Assembly: GCA_035318985.1 (NCBI GenBank)
Contig: DATHDP010000040.1
Span: forward strand, 1-51,015
Direction of reading: 5' to 3'
Length of the DNA stretch: 51,015 nucleotides
From: VBAS01 sp035318985
Lineage (GTDB): Bacteria > Bacteroidota > Bacteroidia > Chitinophagales > Chitinophagaceae
Shown here: positions 8,442-16,208 of the stretch, one piece after another
Layout: each line of letters begins with the position of its first letter
How positions within the stretch are numbered: the first letter of the stretch is position 1
Made by a program: the position numbers and the translations under genes
The notes under the pieces: generated by a model
What the model saw: only the letters and a program-made list of their open reading frames with translations
Database searches by the model: none
Told to the model about the DNA's origin: nothing

Positions 8442-11090
8442 ATGAGAATACTTGAGATAAAAGTGCTAAAAGGACCTAATTATTGGAGTGTAAGACGAGC
8501 TAAGCTGATACAAATGAAGCTTGACCTGGAAGAAAAGGAGAATATGCCGACGAATAAAATTCCGGGGTTCAGGGAAAGATTGGAAAAACTTTTACCATCA
8601 TTATACGACCATCGCTGCAGCGAAGGCAAACCCGGTGGTTTTTTTCATCGTGTTGAAGAAGGGACATGGATGGGACATGTTGTTGAACATATTGCATTAG
8701 AGATCCAAACGCTGGCGGGAATGGATACAGGTTTTGGAAGAACAAGAACACCAGAGGGAGAAAAGGAAGGTGTTTATTATGTAGTGTTTAGTTATATAGA
8801 AGAAGATGCCGGTGTGTATGCTGCTAAGGCTTCTGTAAGAATTGCACAAGCTTTGATAGCAGGAGAAGACTATGACCTTGCTGACGATATTCAGAACATG
8901 CGGGTGATAAGGGAAGATACAAGAATGGGGCCTTCAACTGGTTGTATTGTTGAAGAAGCGGCAAAACGAGGAATACCTTTTATAAGATTGAACAAACAGA
9001 GTTTGGTACAATTGGGTTATGGCGTGAATCAAAAACGGATTCGTGCAACGATCGCTTCTACTACTTCTAATATTGCTGTTGATATTGCCTGTAATAAAGA
9101 TGAAACAAAAATGTTGTTAGAGGCAGCAGAGATACCGGTACCTAAAGGAACAGTAATAAGAACAGAAGAAGGTTTAAAGGAGGCAGTTGAAAAATATGGT
9201 TACCCGCTTGTGATAAAACCTATCGATGGAAATCATGGAAAAGGAAATACAACTGATATCAATAGCTGGGAAGTGGCGGTAAAAGCATTAGCTGCTGCAA
9301 CAGAATACAGCCGCAGTGTGATCGTTGAAAAATTTATCACAGGGTTTGATTTTCGCTGTCTTGTTATCAATTATAAATTCGTTTGTGCTGCTTTACGTAC
9401 ACCTGCATCAGTTGTTGGTGATGGAGTTCATGATATAAATTGGTTGATCGAAGAAACAAATAAAGATCCCCGTCGTGGTTATGGTCATGAAAAAGTGCTG
9501 ACACAAATTACCATTGACCAGTTTACACAAAAGATGCTGGATGATGCAGGAATTACTTTAGAAACAATTCCTCCAAAGGGCAAAAGAGTTTTATTGAAAC
9601 CAACAGCCAATCTTTCTACAGGTGGCACATCAACAGATGTGACTGATGAAGTACACCCGGCGAATATTTTTATGTTTGAACGTATCGCAAAAATTATTGG
9701 TCTTGATATTTGTGGTATCGATGTAATGACGAATGATCTCCGAACTCCTGTATCAGAAAATGGCGGTGCTATATTGGAAGTTAATGCGGCTCCGGGTTTC
9801 CGTATGCATATTGAACCATCGGAAGGTTTGGGAAGAAATGTTGCGGAACCAGTGGTTGATATGTTATTTCCGAAAGGAAGTGCAGGAAGAATACCGATCA
9901 TAGCGATCACAGGAACAAATGGCAAAACAACCACAACAAGATTAACGGCGCATATTGCAAAGAGTGCAGGGAAAAAGGTTGGATATACAACGAGTGATGG
10001 TGTTTATATTCAAAACCAAATGATGATGAAAGGCGATTGTACCGGGCCGATCTCTTCTCAATTTGTTTTAAAAGACCCCACAGTTGATTTTGCCGTATTG
10101 GAATGTGCACGAGGTGGTATTTTAAAATCAGGTCTTGCTTTTCAAAATTGTGAAGTAGCAGTTGTTACAAATGTTGCGGCTGATCATATGGGTCTTGGTG
10201 GTATTCATACAGTGGAAGCAATGGCAAAAGTAAAAGCCGTCGTGCCGGAAACTGTATTTGATCATGGTTATACAGTATTGAACGCTGATGACGATCTTGT
10301 TTATAAAATGAAAAAAAACCTTGATTGCAATATTGCTTTATTCAGCATGGATGAAAATAATCCTCGAATAAAAGAGCATGCCGCAACACATGGGTTATCC
10401 TGTGTGTATGAAAATGGGTATATCACTCTTATGAAAGGAGGATGGAAAATAAGAGTGTTGCATGTAAAAAATATCCCGCTAACATTTGAAGGAAAAGCGA
10501 TACATAATATTCAAAATTGTTTACCGGCAGTTTTAGCAACTTATCTTTTCCGTGATATTACCATTGAAGATATCAGAACGGGATTACAAACATTTATGCC
10601 AAGCGCCAACCTTACTCCAGGTCGTTTGAACTTCTTCCATTTTAAAAATTATACCATACTTGCCGATTTTGCTCATAACCCACATGGCCTAAAATTGCTT
10701 TGTGACTTTATCAGCAAACTCGATTATCCTTTGCGTATCGGTATTATCAGTGGTACCGGCGACAGAAGAGATGAAGATATTCGTGAGCTTGGAGAAATTT
10801 CGGCAAAATATTTTGACGAGATCATTATTCGTTGCGATAAAAATTTAAGGGGAAGAACCGCAGAAGAAATTATTAGCTTATTAAAGGAAGGAATTGAAAG
10901 TGTAAACCCCAATATCCCGATAATGACGATCCCAAACGAGAATGAGGCGCTTGAATACATTTACGAAAACCCAAAACACGGAGCCTTATACACAATTATG
11001 TGTGATGTAGTGGCAGGTGCATTGGACAAAATAAGAGAGTTGAAAGAGAGGGAGGAAAGGGATGAGAAGCCGTTAGCTATTAGCAATTAG
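8442..11090 (+). CDS. cphA: Cyanophycin synthetase
   Basis: An 882-residue cytoplasmic enzyme that polymerises aspartate and arginine into cyanophycin (multi-L-arginyl-poly-L-aspartate), using ATP. The N-terminal cyanophycin-synthetase domain (1-~215) is followed by an ATP-grasp domain (VIKPIDGNHGKGNTT near 255; DICGIDVMTND near 422) and a C-terminal Mur ligase-like domain with a P-loop GTNGKTTT at residues 491-498 and a DFAHNPHG motif near 745. The length is normal for CphA. Neither cyanophycinase nor isoaspartyl peptidase is in the window. The last five codons and the TAG stop (11073-11090) fall inside a TTAGCNN repeat array, so the C-terminal tail LAISN is repeat-derived. Confidence 0.95.
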   Translation: MRILEIKVLKGPNYWSVRRAKLIQMKLDLEEKENMPTNKIPGFRERLEKLLPSLYDHRCSEGKPGGFFHRVEEGTWMGHVVEHIALEIQTLAGMDTGFGRTRTPEGEKEGVYYVVFSYIEEDAGVYAAKASVRIAQALIAGEDYDLADDIQNMRVIREDTRMGPSTGCIVEEAAKRGIPFIRLNKQSLVQLGYGVNQKRIRATIASTTSNIAVDIACNKDETKMLLEAAEIPVPKGTVIRTEEGLKEAVEKYGYPLVIKPIDGNHGKGNTTDINSWEVAVKALAAATEYSRSVIVEKFITGFDFRCLVINYKFVCAALRTPASVVGDGVHDINWLIEETNKDPRRGYGHEKVLTQITIDQFTQKMLDDAGITLETIPPKGKRVLLKPTANLSTGGTSTDVTDEVHPANIFMFERIAKIIGLDICGIDVMTNDLRTPVSENGGAILEVNAAPGFRMHIEPSEGLGRNVAEPVVDMLFPKGSAGRIPIIAITGTNGKTTTTRLTAHIAKSAGKKVGYTTSDGVYIQNQMMMKGDCTGPISSQFVLKDPTVDFAVLECARGGILKSGLAFQNCEVAVVTNVAADHMGLGGIHTVEAMAKVKAVVPETVFDHGYTVLNADDDLVYKMKKNLDCNIALFSMDENNPRIKEHAATHGLSCVYENGYITLMKGGWKIRVLHVKNIPLTFEGKAIHNIQNCLPAVLATYLFRDITIEDIRTGLQTFMPSANLTPGRLNFFHFKNYTILADFAHNPHGLKLLCDFISKLDYPLRIGIISGTGDRRDEDIRELGEISAKYFDEIIIRCDKNLRGRTAEEIISLLKEGIESVNPNIPIMTIPNENEALEYIYENPKHGALYTIMCDVVAGALDKIRELKEREERDEKPLAISN

Positions 11091-11100
11091 CTGTTAGTTT
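11073..11100 (+). repeat. Left TTAGCNN heptad array
   Basis: Four tandem 7-base units run TTAGCTA, TTAGCAA, TTAGCTG, TTAGTTT. The first three overlap the final codons and stop of cphA. The array is the inverted counterpart of the right array at 11494-11528: over the 23 bases 11075-11097 against 11504-11526 the complementarity is 20 of 23. Confidence 0.85.
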
Positions 11101-11128
11101 GTTTACCAGTTACCATTAACTATACTAT

Positions 11129-11488
11129 ATGAGAAATTTTAAAGAATTAAAAATCTGGCAAAAAGGTTTTCAAATTGCGATCAATAGTTTTCGAATTACA
11201 GAATCATTTCCTTCTCAAGAAAAATATGGGCTTGCTTCACAAATCAATAAAGCGGGTGTTTCAATTCCTTCAAATATAGCTGAAGGTAGTAGCAGAAATA
11301 GTGATAGAGATTACGGAAGATTCGCTGAAATTTCTCTTGGTTCTGCATTTGAACTGGAAACACAACTATTGATCGCAAAAGAAATAAAATATGGAAATGC
11401 TGCCATAGTTGACTCAACCTTAGAAATGCTTGCTGAAGAAGAAAAAATGCTCACTGCATTTATTACTACACTTTCCCAAAACAGGTAG
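11129..11488 (+). CDS. Four-helix-bundle protein (23S rRNA IVP / S23 family)
   Basis: A 119-residue helical protein of the family once named S23 ribosomal protein or IVP, found in intervening sequences of 23S rRNA and as free-standing genes. The hallmarks are the N-terminal FKELKIWQKG, the central motif SQINKAGVSIPSNIAEGSSR and the following FAEISLGSAFELETQL. Related four-helix bundles include the Avd proteins of diversity-generating retroelements; the function of free-standing members is not established. It starts 38 bases after cphA and is bracketed by inverted heptad arrays. No reverse transcriptase or variable repeat is nearby. Confidence 0.9.
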   Translation: MRNFKELKIWQKGFQIAINSFRITESFPSQEKYGLASQINKAGVSIPSNIAEGSSRNSDRDYGRFAEISLGSAFELETQLLIAKEIKYGNAAIVDSTLEMLAEEEKMLTAFITTLSQNR

Positions 11489-11493
11489 TTTTC

Positions 11494-11528
11494 TGGCTAA
11501 AAGCTAATGGCTAATCGCTAATAGCTTT
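11494..11528 (+). repeat. Right NNGCTAA heptad array (inverted relative to left)
   Basis: Tandem 7-base units TGGCTAA, AAGCTAA, TGGCTAA, TCGCTAA, then a partial TAGCTTT. On the minus strand these read as TTAGCNN, the same unit as the left array. It begins six bases past the stop of the four-helix-bundle gene. Confidence 0.85.
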
Positions 11529-11540
11529 TCTTAAATTCCA

Positions 11541-11572
11541 TTTGGCATCAAACTGTGCAAACCTTATTTTTG
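11541..11572 (+). promoter_or_regulatory. Promoter of tRNA-Gln
   Basis: TTTG at 11541-11544 and TATTTTTG at 11565-11572 are separated by 20 bases. This matches the Bacteroidota TTTG / TAnnTTTG promoter, and it lies 27 bases upstream of the tRNA. Confidence 0.7.
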
Positions 11573-11599
11573 CAGCCCATTCCGAAAGGAATGTTTGGA

Positions 11600-11670
11600 T
11601 GACCCATGGTGTAATGGTAGCACTACTGATTTTGGTTCAGTCAGTTAAGGTTCGAATCCTTATGGGTCAA
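11600..11670 (+). tRNA. tRNA-Gln (anticodon UUG)
   Basis: Complete cloverleaf: acceptor UGACCCA with UGGGUCA, anticodon stem ACUGA/UCAGU with loop UUUUGGU (anticodon UUG), and T-arm UAAGG-UUCGAAU-CCUUA. CCA is not encoded. It has its own promoter upstream and a terminator 25 bases downstream, so it is an independent transcription unit. Confidence 0.93.
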
Positions 11671-11695
11671 CGGAAACTGCAAGTGATGAACTTTG

Positions 11696-11726
11696 GTCCC
11701 GCTTTTAGCGGGACTTTTTTATTTTT
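11696..11726 (+). terminator. Terminator of tRNA-Gln
   Basis: GTCCCGC (11696-11702) pairs perfectly with GCGGGAC (11708-11714) around a TTTTA loop and is followed by TTTTTTATTTTT. Confidence 0.9.
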
Positions 11727-11768
11727 ATATCCATCTTCTTTTTAACTTTCCTGTACAAACCAAAAACT

Positions 11769-12443
11769 ATGAGATTAATAACTGCTCTTGCTTTACTTCT
11801 TTTAAGCGGAAATCTTTTTTCCCAGGACTGCTCTAATTATTATTTCCTGCAAAACAATAAGACCGTTGAAATGACGATTACAAACGGAAAAGGAAAGGAA
11901 TCCGGTAAAATGACATATGTTGTTTCTAACAGCAAAAAGAGCGGTAGTTCAACAACTGCCACGATCAATTCTGAGTTTGTTGATGCAAAAGGAAAATCAA
12001 TTACTAAGGCAACGAATAACGTGAAATGTGAAAATGGTGTGATGCAGATGGATATGAAAACCTTTATTCCACCTGCCCAATCGGAGCAAATGAAAGCAGG
12101 CGAAGCGAAAGCAACTGATGTTTATCTTGAATATCCTGCTAATATGAATGTGGGAGATCAATTGAAAGATGGGCAATTTAATATGGATTATGAATCCAGT
12201 GGCTTAAAATCCTCTATTGAAATAAGTATTACCGAAAGAAAAGTAGAAGGAAAAGAATCTGTCACTACGCCTGCTGGCACATGGGAATGTTTTAAGATAT
12301 CTGCAAAAAATAAAATTGTCTCAAAGGTTGCAGGCATTGGATTTCCAATAAAAATGGACGTTGTGGAATGGTTTGCGCCGGGATTTGGTATTGTGAAAAC
12401 AGAATCAAAATCTGGTAAAACAGAAATCACCTCGATAAAATAA
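11769..12443 (+). CDS. Secreted DUF3108-like protein
   Basis: A 224-residue exported protein. The signal peptide (1-19) ends in NLFSQ. The rest is rich in beta strands, with segments such as VEMTITNGKGKESG, YPANMNVGDQLKDG, VTTPAGTWECFKIS and EWFAPGFGIVKTES. The pattern 'G(D)...TPAGTF.C..I......G......EWFAPGVGLVK' is that of the DUF3108/TapB-like lipid- or polysaccharide-associated beta proteins (assignment from pattern, not from a search). It stands alone downstream of the tRNA-Gln terminator and ends six bases before the convergent rfbD. No enzymatic residue is apparent; a structural or ligand-carrying role in the periplasm is possible. Confidence 0.75.
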   Translation: MRLITALALLLLSGNLFSQDCSNYYFLQNNKTVEMTITNGKGKESGKMTYVVSNSKKSGSSTTATINSEFVDAKGKSITKATNNVKCENGVMQMDMKTFIPPAQSEQMKAGEAKATDVYLEYPANMNVGDQLKDGQFNMDYESSGLKSSIEISITERKVEGKESVTTPAGTWECFKISAKNKIVSKVAGIGFPIKMDVVEWFAPGFGIVKTESKSGKTEITSIK

Positions 12444-12449
12444 CACTGA

Positions 12450-13331
12450 TCAGTTCTGCATATTACTGATGCAGGTCCTGAGGCTATCTTCCCACTTTTT
12501 CAGTTTAACACCAAAAGTTTGTTGAATTTTTGTTTTATCTAACCCAGAATAAGCTGGTCGTTTTGCAGGTGTTGGATATTCTTTTGTAGAGATCGGTTTG
12601 ATATCACAGGGACTGTTAGTGATCTCCTTTATTGCCTTTGCAAAATCATACCAGGAAATAATTCCATCATTACTGAAATTATAGAGCCCCGGCGTCCACT
12701 CGTAAATCTGCAAATGATAAAGTCCAATAATATTAAAAATTGTTTCTGCGAGATCCGCAGCATTTGTTGGAGAACCTAACTGATCTTTGATCACTTTTAT
12801 TTGATCTTTTTCATTCATCAATTGGATCATTGTCCTTACAAAGTTTTTTCCCATGGATGAATAAAGCCATGATGTGCGAATGATAATGCTGTCAGGATTT
12901 AATTGCATAGCTTGCTCCTCTCCTTCCAGTTTTGAGGCGCCATAAGTATTTATTGGATCAGTGAGAGAACTTTCTGTATAAGGATAAGCAGCTTCGCCGT
13001 TGAAAACATAATCTGTTGAAATATGAATGAACTTAGTGTTATGTTCTTTACAAATAGCAGCAAGCACTCCAACTGCCTCACCGTTTATTAGGAAAGCCAG
13101 GTCTTTTTCAGATTCAGCTTTATCAACCGCAGTGTAAGCAGCACAATTAATGCAATAAGCAGGTTTTACTGTATTGAAATAATTTCTTACCAATTCAAAC
13201 TGGTGAATAGGCAGTTCTTCCCTTGAAAGAAAAACGAATTCTAACCCGGTATGCAATGAAGAAAATTCCCGAAGGTCTTTACCTAATTGCCCGTTAGCCC
13301 CTGTTACCAGTATTTTGGACTTTGTTTTCAT
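12450..13331 (-). CDS. rfbD: dTDP-4-dehydrorhamnose reductase
   Basis: A 293-residue NADPH-dependent short-chain reductase making dTDP-L-rhamnose, the last step of the pathway. It shows the Rossmann motif VTGANGQLGKDLREF at the N-terminus, STDYVFNGEAAYPYTES, and the catalytic YGASK (Tyr-x-x-x-Lys), with the RTSWLYS segment typical of RmlD. The frame is open upstream to 13361, but the Met at 13331 (MKTKSKILVTGANG) fits the family; it overlaps the end of rfbC by 38 bases. It is the last gene of the minus-strand sugar operon and converges on the gene ending at 12443. The genes for the first two steps (rfbA, rfbB) are not in the window. Confidence 0.93.
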   Translation of the reverse strand: MKTKSKILVTGANGQLGKDLREFSSLHTGLEFVFLSREELPIHQFELVRNYFNTVKPAYCINCAAYTAVDKAESEKDLAFLINGEAVGVLAAICKEHNTKFIHISTDYVFNGEAAYPYTESSLTDPINTYGASKLEGEEQAMQLNPDSIIIRTSWLYSSMGKNFVRTMIQLMNEKDQIKVIKDQLGSPTNAADLAETIFNIIGLYHLQIYEWTPGLYNFSNDGIISWYDFAKAIKEITNSPCDIKPISTKEYPTPAKRPAYSGLDKTKIQQTFGVKLKKWEDSLRTCISNMQN

Positions 13332-13884
13332 TCCAAATAAAATTGTTCCTGCACTCTGCAAATAAAGGTAGTCCTTTATCCTTTTCAGATATGATCTCTT
13401 TTCCTACAGGAATTTTCCAATCAATATTCAAAGAAGGATCATTATATAAGATACCAGCTTCGCTGTCTTTATTGTAAAATGAATCGCATTTGTAAAGCAC
13501 TTCAGCCTCTTCACTCAATACAGAAAAGCCATGAGCCAATCCTGCGGGAACAAATAATTGTTTTTTATTTTCAGCAGTAAGTTCAACTGAAAAACTTTTT
13601 CCAAAAGTTGGTGACCCTTTTCGAATATCAACAGCTACATCTAATATTCTTCCTGATAATACCCGTATCAGCTTTACCTGGGCAAATGGATTGAGCTGAT
13701 AATGTAATCCCCTGATCACACCATATTTTGATGAAGATTGGTTATCCTGAACAAAGTCTATTTCAATTCCTTCGGCACGATAAGTTAGAAGGTTAAACGA
13801 CTCAAAAAAATATCCCCTGCTGTCCTCGTGGATCTTTGGTTCAAATACCAGTAAGTTCGATATAGGTGTTTGTATAAATGGCAT
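13294..13884 (-). CDS. rfbC: dTDP-4-dehydrorhamnose 3,5-epimerase
   Basis: A 196-residue cupin-fold epimerase acting before RfbD in dTDP-L-rhamnose synthesis. It shows EDSRGYFFESFN, the active-site region VIRGLHYQ with its conserved His, and VPAGLAHGFSVLSEEAEVLYKCDSFY. I take Met at 13884 (MPFIQTPI) as the start, one base after the stop of the preceding dehydrogenase; a longer frame to 13923 would overlap that gene and adds non-conserved residues. The C-terminal end overlaps the rfbD start. Confidence 0.93.
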   Translation of the reverse strand: MPFIQTPISNLLVFEPKIHEDSRGYFFESFNLLTYRAEGIEIDFVQDNQSSSKYGVIRGLHYQLNPFAQVKLIRVLSGRILDVAVDIRKGSPTFGKSFSVELTAENKKQLFVPAGLAHGFSVLSEEAEVLYKCDSFYNKDSEAGILYNDPSLNIDWKIPVGKEIISEKDKGLPLFAECRNNFIWNENKVQNTGNRG

Positions 13885-13885
13885 A

Positions 13886-15175
13886 TTATAAGCTCCAGTA
13901 AATTCTTTTTTTAACTTTATCACGAAATAACCCTTTCAGGTCATAAACAACTGCATGCGGTTTTGTGATCGATAAAAGATATTCTTCATCCATGTCTTTG
14001 AACTTATCGTGTGATACTGCAAGAATAACAGCATCATAATCCGTTCCATTGATCTCTGTTAATCCAAAACCGTACTCATGCATCACTTCATCAGAAGAAG
14101 CATAAGGATCGTGAACATCCACGTTTAGAGAAAACGATTGCAACTCCTTTACAACATCTGCAACTTTTGAATTTCTAATGTCACTTACATTTTCTTTGAA
14201 TGTAGCCCCTAACACTAATACTCTTGCTGACTGTACATTGCTTACATTTTTCGTAATATATCTTACCACTTTTCTTGCAACATATAAAGCCATCCCATCA
14301 TTAATATATCTTCCGGCTAAAATAACTTTTGAATCAAAGCCAAGTTCACTTGCCTTATAAGTGAGATAATATGGGTCAACACCAATACAATGACCGCCCA
14401 CTAAGCCGGGATAAAATTTCAAAAAATTCCATTTAGTACCTGCTGCTTCCAATACTTCATATGTATTAATGTCCATCCTATCAAAAATGATGGACAGTTC
14501 ATTCATTAGGGCAATGTTGAGGTCACGTTGCGTATTTTCAATGATCTTCGCCGCTTCAGCTACTTTTATACAGGAAGCACGATGCACTCCTGCAGTTACA
14601 ACGAGTTCATATGTTTTTGCGATCTCTTCCAAAGACTCAGCATCACACCCTGAAACAACTTTTATTACCTTAGAAAGTGTATGTGTTTTATCACCTGGAT
14701 TAATTCTTTCTGGAGAATAACCAAGTTTAAAATCTTTCAAATTTTTTAACCCTGATAATTTTTCGATGATCGGCAAACAATCATCTTCCGTACAACCCGG
14801 GTAAACGGTAGATTCAAAAACAACATAATCTCCTTTCTTTAAAACTTTGCCGATAGTTTCAGAAGCTTTTTTCACTGGTGTAAGATCTGGAACATTGTGC
14901 TCATCAACCGGCGTTGGTACAGCAACAATGAAAAATTTTGCTTCTCTCAACTCTTCGAGCTTCGAAGTAAAATGAATATCACAATTATTAAAATCTTCTT
15001 TCACCAATTCATTGCTTGGATCGATACACTTCCTCATCATCTCAACTCTTCCTTCATTTATATCAAACCCGATCACAGATATTTTTTTGGCAAACTCCAA
15101 AGCGATAGGAAGCCCTACATATCCTAGGCCGATCACTGCTAATTTTGCTTTCTTATCAATTAATTCCTGGTACAT
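13886..15175 (-). CDS. UDP-N-acetylhexosamine 6-dehydrogenase (WbpO/TviB type)
   Basis: A 429-residue NAD-dependent nucleotide-sugar dehydrogenase, which oxidises C6 of a UDP-HexNAc to the uronic acid in two steps. The N-terminal Rossmann motif is VIGLGYVGLPIALEF. The catalytic cysteine is Cys263 in GGHCIGVDPYY, and the C-terminal domain has LGATFKENVSDIRNSKV. The GGHCIGVDPYYL form is typical of WbpO/TviB/WecC enzymes and distinguishes it from Ugd (GGSCFPKD) encoded two genes upstream. I start it at Met 15175 (MYQELIDKK); a longer frame reaches 15232 and would overlap the preceding gene. The exact substrate (GlcNAc or GalNAc) cannot be read from the sequence. Confidence 0.88.
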   Translation of the reverse strand: MYQELIDKKAKLAVIGLGYVGLPIALEFAKKISVIGFDINEGRVEMMRKCIDPSNELVKEDFNNCDIHFTSKLEELREAKFFIVAVPTPVDEHNVPDLTPVKKASETIGKVLKKGDYVVFESTVYPGCTEDDCLPIIEKLSGLKNLKDFKLGYSPERINPGDKTHTLSKVIKVVSGCDAESLEEIAKTYELVVTAGVHRASCIKVAEAAKIIENTQRDLNIALMNELSIIFDRMDINTYEVLEAAGTKWNFLKFYPGLVGGHCIGVDPYYLTYKASELGFDSKVILAGRYINDGMALYVARKVVRYITKNVSNVQSARVLVLGATFKENVSDIRNSKVADVVKELQSFSLNVDVHDPYASSDEVMHEYGFGLTEINGTDYDAVILAVSHDKFKDMDEEYLLSITKPHAVVYDLKGLFRDKVKKRIYWSL

Positions 15176-15215
15176 TTTTCGTTTAGTTTTATAGTTTTCA
15201 TTAATAGAGTTCCGA

Positions 15216-16199
15216 TTATCGCTTGCTGACAAATTCTTTTGGTTGTTTATTTAATTCTTCGGGTGCAAGAGATCTAAAATATTCATACGTAATTTTCAGT
15301 CCTTCTTTTCTTGAAACTTTAGGTTCCCATCCCAGCAACTTTTTTGCTCTTGAAATATCTGGTTGCCTTTGTTTTGGATCATCCACCGGCAATGGCTTAT
15401 AAATTATTTTTACTTTATTACCTGTTAATGCAAGTATTTCTTCTGCAAAATCTTTTAATGAGATCTCATCAGGGTTGCCAACATTTACCGGCATATAATA
15501 ATCACTCATCAACAAACGATAGATCCCTTCAACAAGATCATTTACAAAACAAAAACTTCTTGTCTGTGATCCATCGCCAAAAACCGTAAGATTCTCTCCA
15601 CGCAAAGCTTGCCCGATAAAAGCTGGTAATGCTCTTCCATCATTTAATCTCATTCTTGGTCCATATGTATTAAATATTCGAACGATCCTTGTATCTACTC
15701 CATGAAAGCTGTGATACGCCATAGTGATTGCTTCCATGTATCGCTTTGCCTCATCATAAACCCCTCTCGGACCTACGGGATTTACATTCCCCCAATAGTC
15801 TTCAGTTTGCGGATGTACTAATGGATCACCGTATACTTCACTTGTTGATGCTACTAACATTCTTGCATTCTTCGCTTTTGCGAGTCCAAGGCAATTATGC
15901 GTACCTAATGCCCCAACCTTCAACGTTTGTATTGGTATTTTTAAATAATCGATTGGGCTGGCAGGAGATGCAAAATGAAGAATATAGTCAAGGTTACCGG
16001 GTATTTCAATATGCTTTGTAACATCATGTTCAATAAATTCAAAATGATCATTTGAAAAATGATGTTCGATATTCTTTATATTTCCGGTGATAAGATTATC
16101 CATTGCAATCACGTGATGGCCTTCTTTGATAAACCGATCGCAAAGATGTGAACCTAAAAAACCAGCAGCACCAGTTATTAATGTCGTCTTTTTCTCCAT
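15216..16199 (-). CDS. uxs: UDP-glucuronate decarboxylase (UDP-xylose synthase)
   Basis: A 327-residue extended SDR enzyme. It carries ITGAAGFLGSHLCDRF for NAD binding, DNLITGNIKNIEH, the substrate-binding HFASPASPIDY, STSEVYGDP, and catalytic Tyr148/Lys152 in YDEAKRY. RIFNTYGPRM and GDGSQTRSFCFV are diagnostic of UXS enzymes, which convert UDP-GlcA to UDP-xylose. It lies nine bases downstream of ugd, the source of UDP-GlcA, so the two form a UDP-Glc to UDP-GlcA to UDP-Xyl path. The C-terminal tail (ELNKQPKEFVSKR) is slightly extended. Other 4,6-epimerases are less likely because of the ASPASP motif. Confidence 0.92.
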   Translation of the reverse strand: MEKKTTLITGAAGFLGSHLCDRFIKEGHHVIAMDNLITGNIKNIEHHFSNDHFEFIEHDVTKHIEIPGNLDYILHFASPASPIDYLKIPIQTLKVGALGTHNCLGLAKAKNARMLVASTSEVYGDPLVHPQTEDYWGNVNPVGPRGVYDEAKRYMEAITMAYHSFHGVDTRIVRIFNTYGPRMRLNDGRALPAFIGQALRGENLTVFGDGSQTRSFCFVNDLVEGIYRLLMSDYYMPVNVGNPDEISLKDFAEEILALTGNKVKIIYKPLPVDDPKQRQPDISRAKKLLGWEPKVSRKEGLKITYEYFRSLAPEELNKQPKEFVSKR

Positions 16200-16208
16200 A
16201 AACCTTAG

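Larger units (their letters stand above)
11073..11528 (+). mobile_element. Candidate IVS-like element: four-helix-bundle gene between inverted heptad arrays
   Basis: The 456-base unit has the architecture of a 23S rRNA intervening sequence (a short IVP-type gene between complementary ends that can pair in RNA), but it sits between cphA and tRNA-Gln rather than in an rRNA. The left end replaces the tail of cphA. Mobility is inferred only: no target-site duplication is evident to me and no transposase is present. Confidence 0.35.

Noticed and set aside
9485..9934. A 149-codon open frame on the minus strand inside cphA
   Set aside because: It is antisense to a strongly conserved enzyme and has no family features or promoter. 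Similar long antisense frames at 215-661, 731-1171 and 3970-4338 were dropped for the same reason.
11073..11528. The heptad arrays as a CRISPR or diversity-generating retroelement
   Set aside because: Units are 7 bases with no spacers, and although Avd is a related four-helix bundle there is no reverse transcriptase or template/variable repeat pair nearby.
11600..11670. tRNA-Gln as an integration site for a genomic island
   Set aside because: No integrase and no duplicated tRNA 3' end are seen; the flanking genes look like ordinary chromosome.
13332..13361. Upstream start for rfbD at 13361
   Set aside because: It adds MQSAGTILFG before the conserved start; Met 13331 gives the standard RmlD N-terminus.
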